Positions 22,926 to 33,225 of a stretch of 64,000 nt of DNA are shown here, piece by piece. Both the position numbers and the translations under genes were made by a program. Every line of letters starts with the position of its first letter. The first letter of the stretch is position 1. Origin of the DNA: Forficula auricularia (Eukaryota; Arthropoda; Insecta; Dermaptera; Forficulidae); contig JALMQS010000841.1 in the NCBI GenBank assembly GCA_024734495.1, forward strand, positions 977,626-1,041,625, written 5' to 3'. The notes under the pieces were generated by a model. That model worked only from the letters and a program-made list of their open reading frames with translations, had not been told where the DNA came from and searched no databases.

Positions 22926-23308
22926 TAAACAATCAATATTATTAATAATTAAATATTTGATTATTATTATTTGATAATTAAGTTGAATGATTGTTAAAAA
23001 TAAAATTTTTTTGAGATCTAATTGATTTAATATTTTTTTTTATTTGATGTCGTATAAAAATATAGTTCTTATGAAAGTTGTTCAGTTTTTTATGTAGATT
23101 AAGTAGACGTATAGAAATATATAGGTTTCTGTTTAAAAAACAGAACTTGACATTGAAATACCCTTGAAAGCTTGTTCTACGTCGACAAACAATGGAGTAG
23201 TTTAGTTTCCCCCTTGATATAAATAAACTTTTAATTGAAACTTTTTTTTTAATATAGTGTACTGTTTTTGAGTTATAAGACTGTCTCAAGATAAAAAAAA
23301 CTCACACA
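22926..23308 (-). mobile_element. Family A arm, solo, reversed
   Basis: Right-type arm ending 'gataaaaaaaactcacaca'. Terminal bases are changed from CTCACCCGGTA. The 103-codon frame on its minus strand is a chance frame of the arm. Confidence 0.75.
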
Positions 23309-23970
23309 GTAGTTATATTATTGGCTAAATTTTCTTAAAAATTGGAAATCACCAGAATACTTTTCTAAACATCCTGAAAGAGATGCAACCAACACGACTA
23401 AAGTAATTAATTTGATTTTTCAAAATAAAAAAATATTTTTTTGTTGTGAGGTTAATGATCTAGATCTAAAAGGTTTATTTATACATAAAAAATATATTAT
23501 TTCAAAGAATATGTTATATATACTTCTTTGACAAAAATACTAATTAAAATGTTGATCACCCAACTATTAAATTTAACAATTTCACCATTTTACTCAAATA
23601 ACAATATTTTCATAATTTACTTATTGGTGTTTGGTTCGAATAGCGGCCTCTTAACTATTAATATATCTAGAGTTGCTCCAAAACTATGAGAATTATTAAA
23701 ATACATCATTTATTCATAAATACTATGAATGTATACTATGAAATACTATGTTCATATTGAACAGAGATCGATTTCGGCATTTATTAACTTCACCATCTAA
23801 TCATATCAATTATAATTTCTTAACTATAAATATATCGTTTTTTTTTTAAATAAAAAATGTGATTGTTGACTTTTATCAATAAAATTAAACAATCAAAACA
23901 ACAATATCAACAAATAACAGTGAAATATAAATAAAATAAATATTGTGAATGTAGAATAACAACAACTTAC

Positions 23971-24064
23971 CCGGTATCTGAACATATAAGGAGATAAATG
24001 CCAACAAATAAATGACAGACATTGTCCGAAGGAAAAGATTTCTCGTATATCGTATGCCCTCCAT
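23971..24064 (-). CDS. LMF2: Lipase maturation factor 2-like, first coding exon
   Basis: The minus-strand ATG (24064-24062) opens 31 codons plus one base, ending at a consensus donor GTAAGT (23970-23965). The peptide carries 'RNLFLRTMSVIYLL', 'AFISLYVQIPG' and one hydrophobic membrane segment (about residues 13-28). This matches the N-terminus of LMF2, where 'LFLQ...FAFASLYTQIPGLYG' is conserved. LMF proteins are multi-pass ER membrane proteins that help secretory proteins fold, with lipases the classical clients of LMF1. The next exon should begin so as to complete Gly and then encode Leu-Tyr-Gly; I could not find it left of here, so the gene may have long, repeat-filled introns or be interrupted. 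Confidence 0.65.
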
Positions 24065-25019
24065 TTTTAATGTATTAAAAAACACACACACACACACTCA
24101 AAATAAACACTTTATAAAATAATTTTTTTTTTATTAATCACTTTTTGAAATATGTTTGCATGTTTGAATTGAACGGGATTGGTTAGGCTGTCTGTGCCCC
24201 CGGCATGCACGCCCTAATGTAAGCGGAAAGCTGAGAAGAAACCAGCCAGCCAGCCAGCCAAACTTGAACCAATCCCCCCCACTCACTCACTATACACGGC
24301 GAGAACTCGGTCACGCATCAACCAGTATGAACATAGCACCAATATTGATTGACATTCTAATAAGGGAACGGCAACACCCAAACACACAAGCCAACTCACA
24401 AATACGAACCTTATTTCTATCAAAGTACCTGGAGGCACCGAGCGATGCTCGGTAACTTCTTCCTTCAGTTAAAAGCTTTTTTTAATATTATTTTTAATTT
24501 AAAATTCTGATAAAAAGGTCGATTTTTATTTGAGAGCCGTTTTCAAATTAAAAACAATACAAATATATATAATATTCGCCCACTCTCCCCCCCTCCCCCA
24601 CCTCCACCCCGCTAGACCCCACCCCCGAAACCTCGGCCTACCCCCGGATCTCCCACCACTGCACCTGTTTTGATTCAACCATATGATTTATTTTTATTCA
24701 TCCAATTATTAATAAATAAAACCTATCAACATTTGTTATTTTTTCAGGAAATTGAGACCTGCTTATGCGAAATATATTTTTAAATAAATTTTTGATTATT
24801 TTTTATTCTATTAAATAAATAAAGTTCTTTATAAAAACAATTATAAAATGTTTATTAATATTTCTAACGTTTAGGGAGAACAAAAAAATGTTAAAATCCA
24901 CAATCACAATACTTCTTCAAGGCCTTTGAGAACAATGAATTATCAATCCATTGTCTGCCTGGGTACAAAAGAAAAGAGAAACCCTTTTCAAATCCCTAAG
25001 ATTGGCATTTTTCTACCTG
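24065..25019. other. Region upstream of the LMF2-like exon; repeats, no second gene
   Basis: It would hold the 5' UTR and promoter of the LMF2-like gene; no TATA box can be singled out in such AT-rich sequence. It contains a (CA)n tract at 24082-24098, a (CCAG)n tract at 24243-24259, the CCGAGCGATGCTCGG hairpin (24437-24451) and a C-rich block (24570-24665) like 18440-19020. Confidence 0.45.
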
Positions 25020-25230
25020 AGTACAATTAATTTGTTTACGAAAAAAAAACCATCAAAAACAATTTTGTCGAAGATGAGACCGTGACAGATCGAATTGTCA
25101 ACCCAAAAACCCCCTAACCCGTGAATTTCATCAAAATTGGTAGAGTCGTTTTCAAAATAGAACCAAGATACAAATATATATATATAAATAAATATACAAT
25201 TTTTGCTCGTTTAATAAGAGTAGATAAATA
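25020..25230 (-). repeat. Family H repeat, reversed
   Basis: Contains 'cagatcgaattgtcaaccca' and 'tttgctcgtttaataagagt', matching 19440-19690. Confidence 0.6.
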
Positions 25231-25552
25231 CGCAAATCTATTATAAAAAAACAAACTTCAAAAAGTTTCGGAAGAATTTCTCTCTTTATCAATGAAATTT
25301 AAACAATTTATTTTTAAAAAGAAAAAAAAGTGCCTAAAAATTAGCTAATTTCGGGATTTTTTCAGTTTTTCTTGAATAACTCTAAAACCGCTTATCAAAT
25401 TAAAAAGATATTTATTAAGTTAAATTAAATTAAAGCTTTTTTTTTTACTTAGAGAAAGTGGTGTAGGTTTTAGGTGAAACATGATATTAATTAATAAAAT
25501 AAAGGGTGTGTAGTTTCACAGTGAATGAAACAAAACTTAAAGAGGTTTATAC

Positions 25553-25603
25553 AAACTCAATATATTTCGGATTTATATTATATTAGTCCATCATCAGGAG
25601 TTT
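25553..25603 (-). ncRNA. Hammerhead-like motif HH6
   Basis: Minus strand: stem I AAACTC, core CTGATGA, extra T, stem II GGA...TCC, GAAA, stem III palindrome TATA, U-U, stem I GAGTTT (six perfect pairs). This is the best-paired stem I in the window. Confidence 0.6.
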
Positions 25604-25943
25604 ACCAAGGGCGGATCCAGGGGGGGGGGGCGGAGGGGCGACCGCCCCCATAGAGCACGTGCCCGGCAAAAAAAATTTGTAAAAAAAACATTAATATTTT
25701 TTTTTAATATTTTAAAATTGAAAATAAAGTTTTATGTTTGTGTGTGGGGGGCGGCGGCGTCTCTGACCCCCCCCCCCCCCCCGCTTGGACAATTCGATCG
25801 CGACACACTTTCGAATAAAAAGTAGATCTTATATACATCGGGCACCTTATATACATTACCCCCCTTATATACATTACCCCCCCCCCACAATTTTTGAATT
25901 GAAATTGTGATCGCACGTTCAAATATTATTAGTTTTCACCTGT

Positions 25944-25990
25944 AAACTCACCTGATTATGGACTAAATAATCCGAAATATATTGAGTCTG
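25944..25990 (+). ncRNA. Hammerhead-like motif HH7 (degraded)
   Basis: Mirror of HH6 in the other arm. The core reads CTGATTA (G8 changed to U) and stem I has two extra bases, while GAAATATATT is kept. G8 is a catalytic residue in hammerheads, so this copy is probably dead. Confidence 0.45.
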
Positions 25991-26046
25991 TATAAACCGC
26001 TTTGAGTTTTATTTCATTCACTGTGAAACTACACACCCTTGACTTT

Positions 26047-27355
26047 ATTAATTAAATTAAAGCTCTTTAAATTCTGCGCAAAATGATAAAAATTTCATCC
26101 ATTTCGGTTTAGTAGAACCGGTACTACCGTTAATCAAAAAATATCACTTTTGAAGTGAAACTTCTTTAACCGCGCATGGGAGAAACTAAACACTTGTAAT
26201 TGTCTGTGTAACTTTATCTTATTGGCCATTGTTTATTATTTATGTATTGTTGATATGTAATTATTTTTCTTAAAAATACACTCTTCTAAGTGTTAGTGTA
26301 ACTAATCTAATTGGCCATTGTTAATTATTTATGTATTGATGTTTTGATGTCTAATTATTTTCCTCAACAATAATACACACTTCTATAAGTGGTAGTGTTG
26401 TGCCGTCGAGAATTTTTTCCTTAAATATAAATATAATTATTCTTAAGGGTAATATTTTGGCGGCCGGCTTCCCCTTTTGATCCTCGAATGTGACCATTTA
26501 ACAATGGGTAAGGGATTTTACAACTTCCTGGACGTAAATGTCAAATGGCTCTTAACACATATCGATTATAAAAGTCATTTTTGCGTGGGAAATTTCTAGA
26601 AATGGGAGGGCTAATGATTTTGAGATACGCCCCGCTAATTAAGAATTTGGCCTATGAGAAGTAATTTTAAAATTTCAGACTCTTCAGGCAGGGTTTGAAT
26701 CATTCAGAGTGTTAGCAGTTCTAAGCTGAAGCCCATTTGGGGTGGTCAGTTGGAGTTGAGAGACGAGTTTTAAGCTCTCCAGCCATCAGCATGGAGAAAT
26801 GTAAATTTATAAAATAACTAATAAAAAAACCAATATTAAATAATACTCTTTTCTTAAATACATCTCTCCTACTTCAATTACCATCAAATCAGCATCAGGA
26901 CTGAAACAGGTCGAATTGCTTGGGCGCGTTACCAAGACCTTTCAGCGGAGACCTTCTTCGAGATAAATCTACAAATCGTCAACCTTTCTCTGGTCAAGAA
27001 GGGTTGCAACCAAATCTAAATGTTGTCGTAACAGTAGTGTAAACAATCTAATTGACCATTTAATTGAAAGTTGTTTTTTTTTAATTTTAACTGGCTCCTA
27101 GCTAAGTAAAATTTTTTAAAATTCTTATGCCCCCTAAGTAAATTTTTTTTTGTTTTATGTATATAAATTATATTATTAAGTTATAAAAAAAAGCAACCTC
27201 GTCTAACGCGAAAGAATTGTTTTTCTAACTATAAATTTGACCGCTTTGAGTTTAACAGATGGCAGCACTGGATGGTAACGCCTGTATTTAGACAACCACG
27301 ACAGACGCTACCAATGTGACCGATCAGAGGAGTCTTACCAATACATTTATTTATA
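26047..27355. other. No gene; diverged relatives of the 98-bp satellite
   Basis: 26215-26400 holds two diverged tandem units ('ttggccattgtttattattt', 'tgatatgtaattattttt') related to the array at 38327-40470. 26440-27040 is less AT-rich, but no splice-bounded open frame or known family was seen in it. Confidence 0.45.
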
Positions 27356-27987
27356 ATTTTTACTTTACCATACAGGGTATGGTCAAGTATTGTAATCGTG
27401 AGTGAAAAAAAGTGTTTTTTCCATCTTTTTTTGAAATATCACAAAAACGGCTGAAACTATTTTGATTAAAAAAAATTGAGCAAAACCATGACATTTCGCT
27501 CTACAAAAAAGCCCAAATAAGGGAACATCGAAAAAATTATATTTTTCGAGATAATAATTGTTTTGTCAAAATGTCTGTTATAGTCTGTGCGTTACCAAAT
27601 TTTTGTGGACGAGCTAGCTCAAAAACTAGTGTGAATATCGAAACCAAATTTCACACGTAGTTTTGGTCCATTGAGATTAAGAGCTGATTAGATTTTGGTG
27701 CATATCGACCCAAATTAAGGGGGTGGAAGGGGAGGGTTTAAAATGAAAAATCTATGCCATTTGAGCAAACTCAACCAAATGTTGTATACATAATCAGTGG
27801 AACCCCAAAAGTCTATGATAAAAATGCAAAAACTAACCGCTCAAAATGGGTGGGGGGGAATTAAAAAATGAAAATCTAGGCCAGGGGTCGGCATCCGGCG
27901 GCTTGCGAGCCGCATGTGGCTCTTTCGATGTCAAGATGCGGCTCTCCAGTTCCATGCGCAAATATTAATAATTATATTACTTAATTT

Positions 27988-28488
27988 TATTTAATTAATC
28001 TTAAGAAATTCAAAGAGAAATTCAAAGATGTTTTTATAAAGCGAAATTTAGAGAATACTTAGCGAGACTACCGTTTTATAAGAACCATTGAGGTCCAGCT
28101 GATTCTCCATCCTGAACCAAGAAAGCGAAAAAAGATATGGTCCATCTAGATGTTACCCGGTATCAATCCGCGTATAGCCCGCATGATACCCCACCCCGGA
28201 CCACCCAGAGGGACATGGCATCTCAAGTTCTTATATATTACTCACTCGATATATAAGAACTTGAGATGCTATGTCCCTGGGTGGTCCGTGGTGGAGTATC
28301 ATGCGAATACACGGATTACGGGTATCTAGATGGACCATATCTTTTCGCTCTCTTGGTTCAGGATGGAGAATCAGCTGGACCTCAATGGTTCTTATAAAAC
28401 GGTAGTCTCGCTAAGTATTCTCTAAATTTCGCTTTATAAAAACATCTTTGAATTTCTCTTTGAATTTCTTAAGATTAATTTAATTAAT
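27988..28488. repeat. Foldback inside the hAT (arms about 240 bp)
   Basis: 'aaattcaaagatgttttta' ... 'ggtccagctgattctccatc' is mirrored after a short centre near 28240 ('tatatattactcactcgatatata'). Mismatches are few. No coding content. Confidence 0.8.
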
Positions 28489-28613
28489 TTGATAATTTTC
28501 TATATTTGTATAAATATACTAGAAAAACAAATTTACTTATAATTTGTTAAAAATTCCGTTGAGTGGATTTGCTCGCGAGTTTACTCCGCGGAATTCTAAA
28601 TTAATTTTTAATT

Positions 28614-28912
28614 TTATTTTCAAAACTCATTAAAAAATAGGAAACAAGAGAGAAACCATTCAGAGATGGTGAGTACGTCAAAGATTGTTTCATACGTTGA
28701 GCTGAAGAACTGTTTCGTGATTTCAAAAACAAAACAAAAATCATGAAGAGAATCAAAGATTGCCATTATCCGCTAAAAAAGTACAAGATAGAACTGCTAA
28801 AATATCTTCAAATGTTACACATATGCAAGTGGAAGACATTCAACTGGCTTCTGCTTTATCACTTGCTATGGATGAGCCAGATTTAACCAAACTTTCAAAA
28901 GGCATGTAAGGC
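28614..28912 (+). pseudogene. hAT transposase remnant (ZBED5/SCAND3-like)
   Basis: Reading across shifted frames gives 'AKKVQDRTAKISSNVTHMQV' and 'EDIQLASALSLAMDE'. This matches the segment before the first catalytic Asp in ZBED5/SCAND3-type hAT transposases ('LPLSAKTVQDRT...FFSLALDES'). Several stops and frameshifts occur, and the zinc finger and the later catalytic region are absent. It supports the hAT call for the surrounding element. Confidence 0.65.
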
Positions 28913-29020
28913 CAATGCTCACATTGATGTAACTATCTATTATTCAATAATTATAGTTATATTATTTGATTACGAATTTTATTATTCTAGAAGAGCTAGC
29001 TAAAATACTTTAATATGTTT

Positions 29021-29595
29021 GTTTCTTGTGTGATTGCCAATTACCGACTAAGTCAGCCGGGCAAGGCTCTATCCACCTAGCTGGCGGGTCAAGAGGCTGC
29101 TTGCTTTGCAATCACGTCGGGGTCACCAGATATTGTTAGGGCTCTCCGTGAGGTGAGGTGCTGTGTGAGTGCTTTGTGCCCCCCCCCCATCAAGTCGATG
29201 GGGTCCTAACAATCTGTTGAGTGCAGGTTGTAGGTTGCGTGTTCATATAGGGGTGTGTGCAGGGGAGGGGCTGCTGGTTGGCGTTTGGCCCCTCCAGATT
29301 CGAATGTCCGAATCCGTTCGTTACCACCGAATCTGGAGGGGCCAAATGCCAACCAGCAGCCCCTCCCGCACGCACCCTATATGAACACGCAACCTACAAC
29401 CTGCACTCAACAGGTGTTAGGACCCCATCGACTTGATGAGGGCGCACAAAGCACCACACAGCACTCACCTCACGGAGCCTAACAATATCTGGTGACCCTG
29501 CTGTGATTGCAAAACAGGCAGCCTCTTGACCCGCCAGCTAGGTGGATAGAGCCTGCCCGGCTGGCTAGTCGGTAATCGGCAGTCACACAAGAAAC
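29021..29595. repeat. GC-rich, nearly perfect 575-bp palindrome
   Basis: Left arm 29021-29305 is mirrored by 29312-29595, with few mismatches ('gtttcttgtgtg' to 'cacacaagaaac'). The sequence is far more GC-rich than its surroundings. Inside each arm sits an 80-bp unit bounded by ATTGTTAGG and CCTAACAAT (29134-29213 and its mirror). The three frames on both strands are palindrome artefacts. Confidence 0.85.
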
Positions 29596-29606
29596 AAAGG
29601 AGTGCG

Positions 29607-29797
29607 TGTAGCGGCCCGTTCTTGCTCATGTGCCTCGAGCCTTGAGACACGGCCGCTAGATGACTCAATCGAATCGAGTCGCTTTAATATAGCATGGGTG
29701 ATAATATTTCACTCATGCTAAACGATCGCAACGATCCGACTGAGTCATCTAGCGGCCGTGTCATCCAGAGCTCACAGGCAAGAACGGGCCGCTACAT
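29607..29797. mobile_element. Foldback with TGTAGCGGCCCG ends, copy 1
   Basis: TGTAGCGGCCCGTTCTTGC ... GCAAGAACGGGCCGCTACA, with arms of about 90 bp and an AT-rich centre. A related left end starts at 43157. TG...CA ends would also suit a head-to-head LTR fragment. Confidence 0.7.
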
Positions 29798-30232
29798 GTT
29801 TTGTGCGAATGAATAAATATTATTTCATATTTAAAGCTATTTATTTTAAATCAAAAATCAAATTTATATACCTAACCCTAATCAAATACCATAATATTGA
29901 AACAAAAATGTTAGTGGCTCTTTAAAAACTAGGAAATTTTGTAAATCTAGGCTCTTGTACCAAACTCAATCAAATTTTGTATACATAATCAGTGGGCCCC
30001 CGGGAGGCTAAAAATGCAAAAAACTAACCCCCCTCCCCGAGATGGTTATAAATAATTTTATTAAATATTAAATATAAGTGAGGGGCCAGGTTGTATGGTA
30101 AAGTCAAGTGGATGGCCACATCAGAACACGTCAGCTTATTTATCACAAGAACAAACTTTCTAGGACTTTCCTTTCTTTTGAGTTAACATGGATTTGACAA
30201 ACAAAGAAAAAAAACATTCTTGAAAATAATTT

Positions 30233-30415
30233 GGGTAGGCTAGGCGGTAGCATGTCAGCCAGCTAACCAAGAGGACCCAAGTTCGAATCCGACTCGAGGC
30301 ATCCGGCTAAAATCTGACCCCCGAGGTAGAGACAAATTTAAATAAAATAATTAGTATCGTAAATGGCTTATGGCTAGAAGGGCCGAAAAGCCAAAAAAAA
30401 AAAAAAAAAAAAAAA
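30233..30415 (+). mobile_element. tRNA-derived SINE, copy 3
   Basis: A box TAGGCTAGGCGG, B box variant AGTTCGAATCC, the same body as copies 1 and 2, and a long A tail (about 30390-30411). It is preceded by GC-poor sequence, and no clear target duplication was seen. Confidence 0.8.
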
Positions 30416-30689
30416 TAAAAAAGTTTTTTTGTTTTTTTGCTTTTTTATAAATAAAATAATATTTTATAAACATTTATACATAATATTTAATTTATATAAT
30501 ATCATTAATAAAATGTAGATAAAAATAACATAATATTGTTTATAACAATAATAAAATAATTCTAATAATAAAAATCAAATAATTTTATAACAATACAATT
30601 TTATATTATTATAAACAAAAAAAAAAATAAACAAAAATACTATATATATTTGTCTAGATTAATTTGTAACAACGCTTAGAGAAATTTCT
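30416..30689. other. AT-rich spacer, no gene
   Basis: More than 85% A+T by eye. Nothing recognisable. Confidence 0.4.
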
Positions 30690-31306
30690 CTAAAAAAATT
30701 ACGCTCTTGCCTAGAATCGAACCGACGAACTCTTGAACTATGGGCATTAGCTCTAGCGATTACACCATTGCAACATTAATATTTGTATCTTGATTTTTCT
30801 TACTAAAACTAGATATTTTTGATTTGGACTTTGTGTCGAGATAATATTGTATTCATTTGAACTCGAATGAAAATGAAAAAACACCAATTGATTTTAAATT
30901 AAGAAACATTAAATATATATTAATTAACGAGGCAAATTTGAAATATAATTGTCAGCTCGGATTTTAAACTGATGGCTCCAATCGATTTTCATTAACCAGG
31001 CAAATTTGAAATTCTAATTTCTAATTTGGACTCGAATTTTGAAATGAAAAGACTCAATTCATTTTAAATTAAGAAACATTAAATATATTGATAATTATTC
31101 CTCCCCCAGCCCCCTTCGCCACTCAAAAGTTAAAGAGGCGAAACTTTTAGAGACGATGTATTTTCGGTAGTTTACGGGTATACATTTGGAGTGTGGTTTT
31201 TTTAAGAGGAATAAAATTTTTGGACCGAGACGCTGCCCGCCAGGGCACCAGCCTGGAGGGCCGAGCTTCGAGGGCGTGCCGAAGGCACTCGAAAAGCTCG
31301 TTAATA
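30690..31306 (+). mobile_element. Family I element, copy 1, with a tRNA-like block
   Basis: The right end is the GC-rich Helitron-like block with hairpin CGTGCCGAAGGCACG and AGCTCGT (31300-31306). The left end carries a reversed tRNA-like segment (30698-30775). The body ('aaattaagaaacattaaata', 'cattaaccaggcaaatttga') matches 53104-53600 in reverse, where the intact LINE is inserted. Confidence 0.6.
30698..30775 (-). other. tRNA-like sequence (not a functional tRNA)
   Basis: The minus strand reads 'aatggtgtaatcgctagagc' (A-box side) and 'gtcggttcgattctaggc' (T-arm with B-box GGTTCGATTCT). The acceptor stem ends do not pair well. A near-copy follows the LINE at 58961-59033. Confidence 0.5.
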
Positions 31307-31825
31307 AATATTTGGACACTTTCACATTTAATAAACTTTCTTTTTTGCAAACCGAAACGTAAGAATTTTTTTTTATTATTTTTAAAGAGTGTGTTTTTTT
31401 CATGATGTTGCATTTTAAAAAATATTTTAAGCCGAAATAATTTGGGAAAATGAGAAGCGCTAGTCAACAGGGAAGAAAATATATTATTCTCATGGGAAAA
31501 AAGAATTTGTTTCCATGATAACTTTCCGGCAATTGATGTAAGAATAGGTGAATTCGATATTACAATACATGTAATTATTAATATTATATATCTCTTAGAG
31601 ATGTCAAAACTATCGTGATTTTCTCTAGTAAAAAGGGAAACGTAAATAAACTGAATATAATACTATTTATTTGGAAAAAACTAAAAAAGTACAGTAATAT
31701 AAGTACTAATGTTTGTCTAACGATATGTAACCAAAAATTAATCGAGGCTTAATTTTGTTAAAATAATAGTAGGTATTCAATTTCATCCAAATCGTTAGAG
31801 CCGTTTTTGAGAAACCGATTCTATA
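31307..31825. other. No gene; family H fragment near 31775-31825
   Basis: 'catccaaatcgttagagccg' belongs to family H. The preceding 450 bp are AT-rich without a recognised feature. Confidence 0.4.
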
Positions 31826-32053
31826 TACCGGGTGAGTATTCTTGAGACAGTCTTATAACTCAAAAACAGTGCATTATATGGAAAAAAGTTTCAAATAAAA
31901 GTTTATTTATATAGAGGGAGAAACTAAACTACGCTATTGTTTGTCGACATAGAACTAGATTTAAAGGATATTTCAAGATCAAGTTCTGTTTTTTAAATGG
32001 AAACTTATATGTTTCTCTACATATTTTTAATCTAGAAAAAAAACTGAACAACT

Positions 32054-32326
32054 ATATCCAAACGCCTCCCAATCGATCACAAAACCAAAGGTCGAAAATA
32101 ATTTTGTTCTTCACTCCAGGCCGCAAACACAATGAGGCCGAGTCGAAAGACAATTATAAATTAAATTGAATTAGATTAGAGAACGAAGAAAAGATTTTTA
32201 AATTATAGACAAAATATATATAAATATTATAAAGGCATCGCAGCGCACATACGAAGATCCCAGGTTCGAATCCCGGCTGATCCTTTTTGTCTACAATATA
32301 AAAATATTTTCTTCGTTCTCTAATTT
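32054..32326 (+). mobile_element. tRNA-like palindromic insertion T3
   Basis: It is flanked by a 13-bp duplication AAACTGAACAACT (32041-32053 and 32327-32339). Inside, 'agagaacgaagaaaagattt' (about 32174) and 'aatattttcttcgttctct' (about 32303) form arms around a B-box segment 'cccaggttcgaatcccgg'. A single retroposition-like event is implied. Confidence 0.7.
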
Positions 32327-32429
32327 AAACTGAACAACTTTGATAAGAACTATTTTTTTATACGACATCAAATAAACAAAATACATGAAGTAATTAGATC
32401 TCAAAAAATTCTTAATCAGAATATCAGAA

Positions 32430-33225
32430 TATATTTATTTATTTATTAAAACATTGTATCTATAGGGCCATCTGGCCCCTTTAATGTACAATTTTAGACC
32501 AAAATATTTACAAAAAAAAAATTAATTAAAACAATACAAGAAAAAACAAAAAATCAAAAAGAAGAAAAATTCATACTTACTAAATGAAACAAAAATAAAA
32601 AAGATACAAAATATATAGAATGAGAGGAGGAGAAAAAGAAAAAAATTACAATATATAGGATATAAGAAAAAAAATTACAATATGTATGATATAAAAACAA
32701 AAATTACAATAAACAGGATATAAAAACAAAAAAATAACAATATATAGGATATAAAAACAAACATATATATATATATTAGGCTAGGTGCCTCCGTAGCTCT
32801 GCTTCTTCAGGGCGAAGTGTACTGGTTGGTTGCTAGTTTAAACCTCGCTGAATGCATCGGAATTGCTAGGCTAAATGCCGGTGGAGTTCTGTCTCAAAAC
32901 GATCAGGGCGCACTATCCTCCTCAATTCAACCGGCAACGCGTTCCACACTTTCGTCGCCGTCACTTTGAAAGAATCCGCCACCATCTTGCTCCTGTGGGG
33001 TGGACAGACCAGTGCACGCGCCCGCTCCGAGGGCCCACAGACTAGCGCGCGACCGAGGTAGTCGGGCGCATGTCCCAAGAGGACCCCATGCACAAACTTC
33101 GCATATCTATACATACGATATGCACCAAGGCTCATCCCCACAATCCTGGCCGCGAACCTGGACACACTAGCTCTAGGCTCCAAGATTGTATATGTACCTT
33201 GCACAGGCATTGAAGGCAATCTATT
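32430..33225 (-). pseudogene. 5'-truncated LINE fragment (reverse transcriptase C-terminus)
   Basis: The minus frame 33219-32866 encodes about 117 residues with 'VSRFAARIVGMSLGAYRMY', 'SFKVTATKVWNALP' and 'RPDRFETELHRHL'. This is the extreme C-terminal pattern ('F..A..LWN.LP..IR...S...F...L') of CR1/Jockey-group ORF2. The 3' UTR runs left to a (TTTA)n tail at 32430-32446. It begins roughly where the fragment at 12966-13271 stops, so the two may be one family. Confidence 0.75.

Larger units (their letters stand above)
21600..23900. repeat. Tandem-duplicated block (families J and K) with insertions
   Basis: The unit ('gatgcaaccaacacgactaa' then 'caactattaaatttaacaat' then 'gattgttgacttttatcaat') is present at about 22165-22925 and 23318-23895, with extra partial copies of its left part at 21690 and 22027. 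The first unit carries a hammerhead-like insertion (about 22510-22725). A family A arm (22926-23308) separates the units. No gene seen in this block. Confidence 0.7.
25500..26046. mobile_element. Foldback element with a hammerhead-like motif in each arm
   Basis: The left arm 'aaagggtgtgtagtttcaca' ... 'aaactcaatatatttcgg' is mirrored by the right arm 'ccgaaatatattgagtctgt' ... 'gtgaaactacacacccttga'. The middle holds a G run with 'ggcggatccagg', a C run, and a triplicated 'cttatatacat'. The outer arm sequence recurs as a compact hairpin at 41612-41742. Confidence 0.75.
27882..29943. mobile_element. Decayed hAT element
   Basis: The left end CAGGGGTCGGCATCCGGCGG is a typical hAT end, followed by 'gagccgcatgtggctctttc'. 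Near the right end 'gtggctctttaaaaac' is the expected mirror, but the last bases are eroded. An 8-9 bp duplication fits hAT. The interior carries a transposase remnant and three later palindromic insertions. Confidence 0.7.
27356..30135 (-). mobile_element. Family C element, copy 3, split by a hAT
   Basis: Reversed copy: the right half begins 'actttaccatacagggtatg' (27362) and the left half ends 'gtcaagtggatggccacatc' (to 30135). The two halves are separated by 27882-29943. AATCTAGGC (27873-27881 and 29944-29952) is duplicated at the junctions. Confidence 0.75.

Noticed and set aside
24845..25300. Two more possible hammerhead remnants (minus strand near 24850-24930 and 25262-25305)
   Set aside because: Only parts of the core remain (TTGAAGA...CTAAACGTTAG and TTGATAA...GAAAC); too decayed to list as features.
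29169..29668. Four frames of 61-75 codons in the GC-rich palindrome
   Set aside because: Mirror-image products of the inverted arms, read on both strands.
31095..31467. Three frames of 70-106 codons
   Set aside because: They lie across the Helitron-like end and AT-rich flank; the same frames recur at 52822-53084 because the repeat does.
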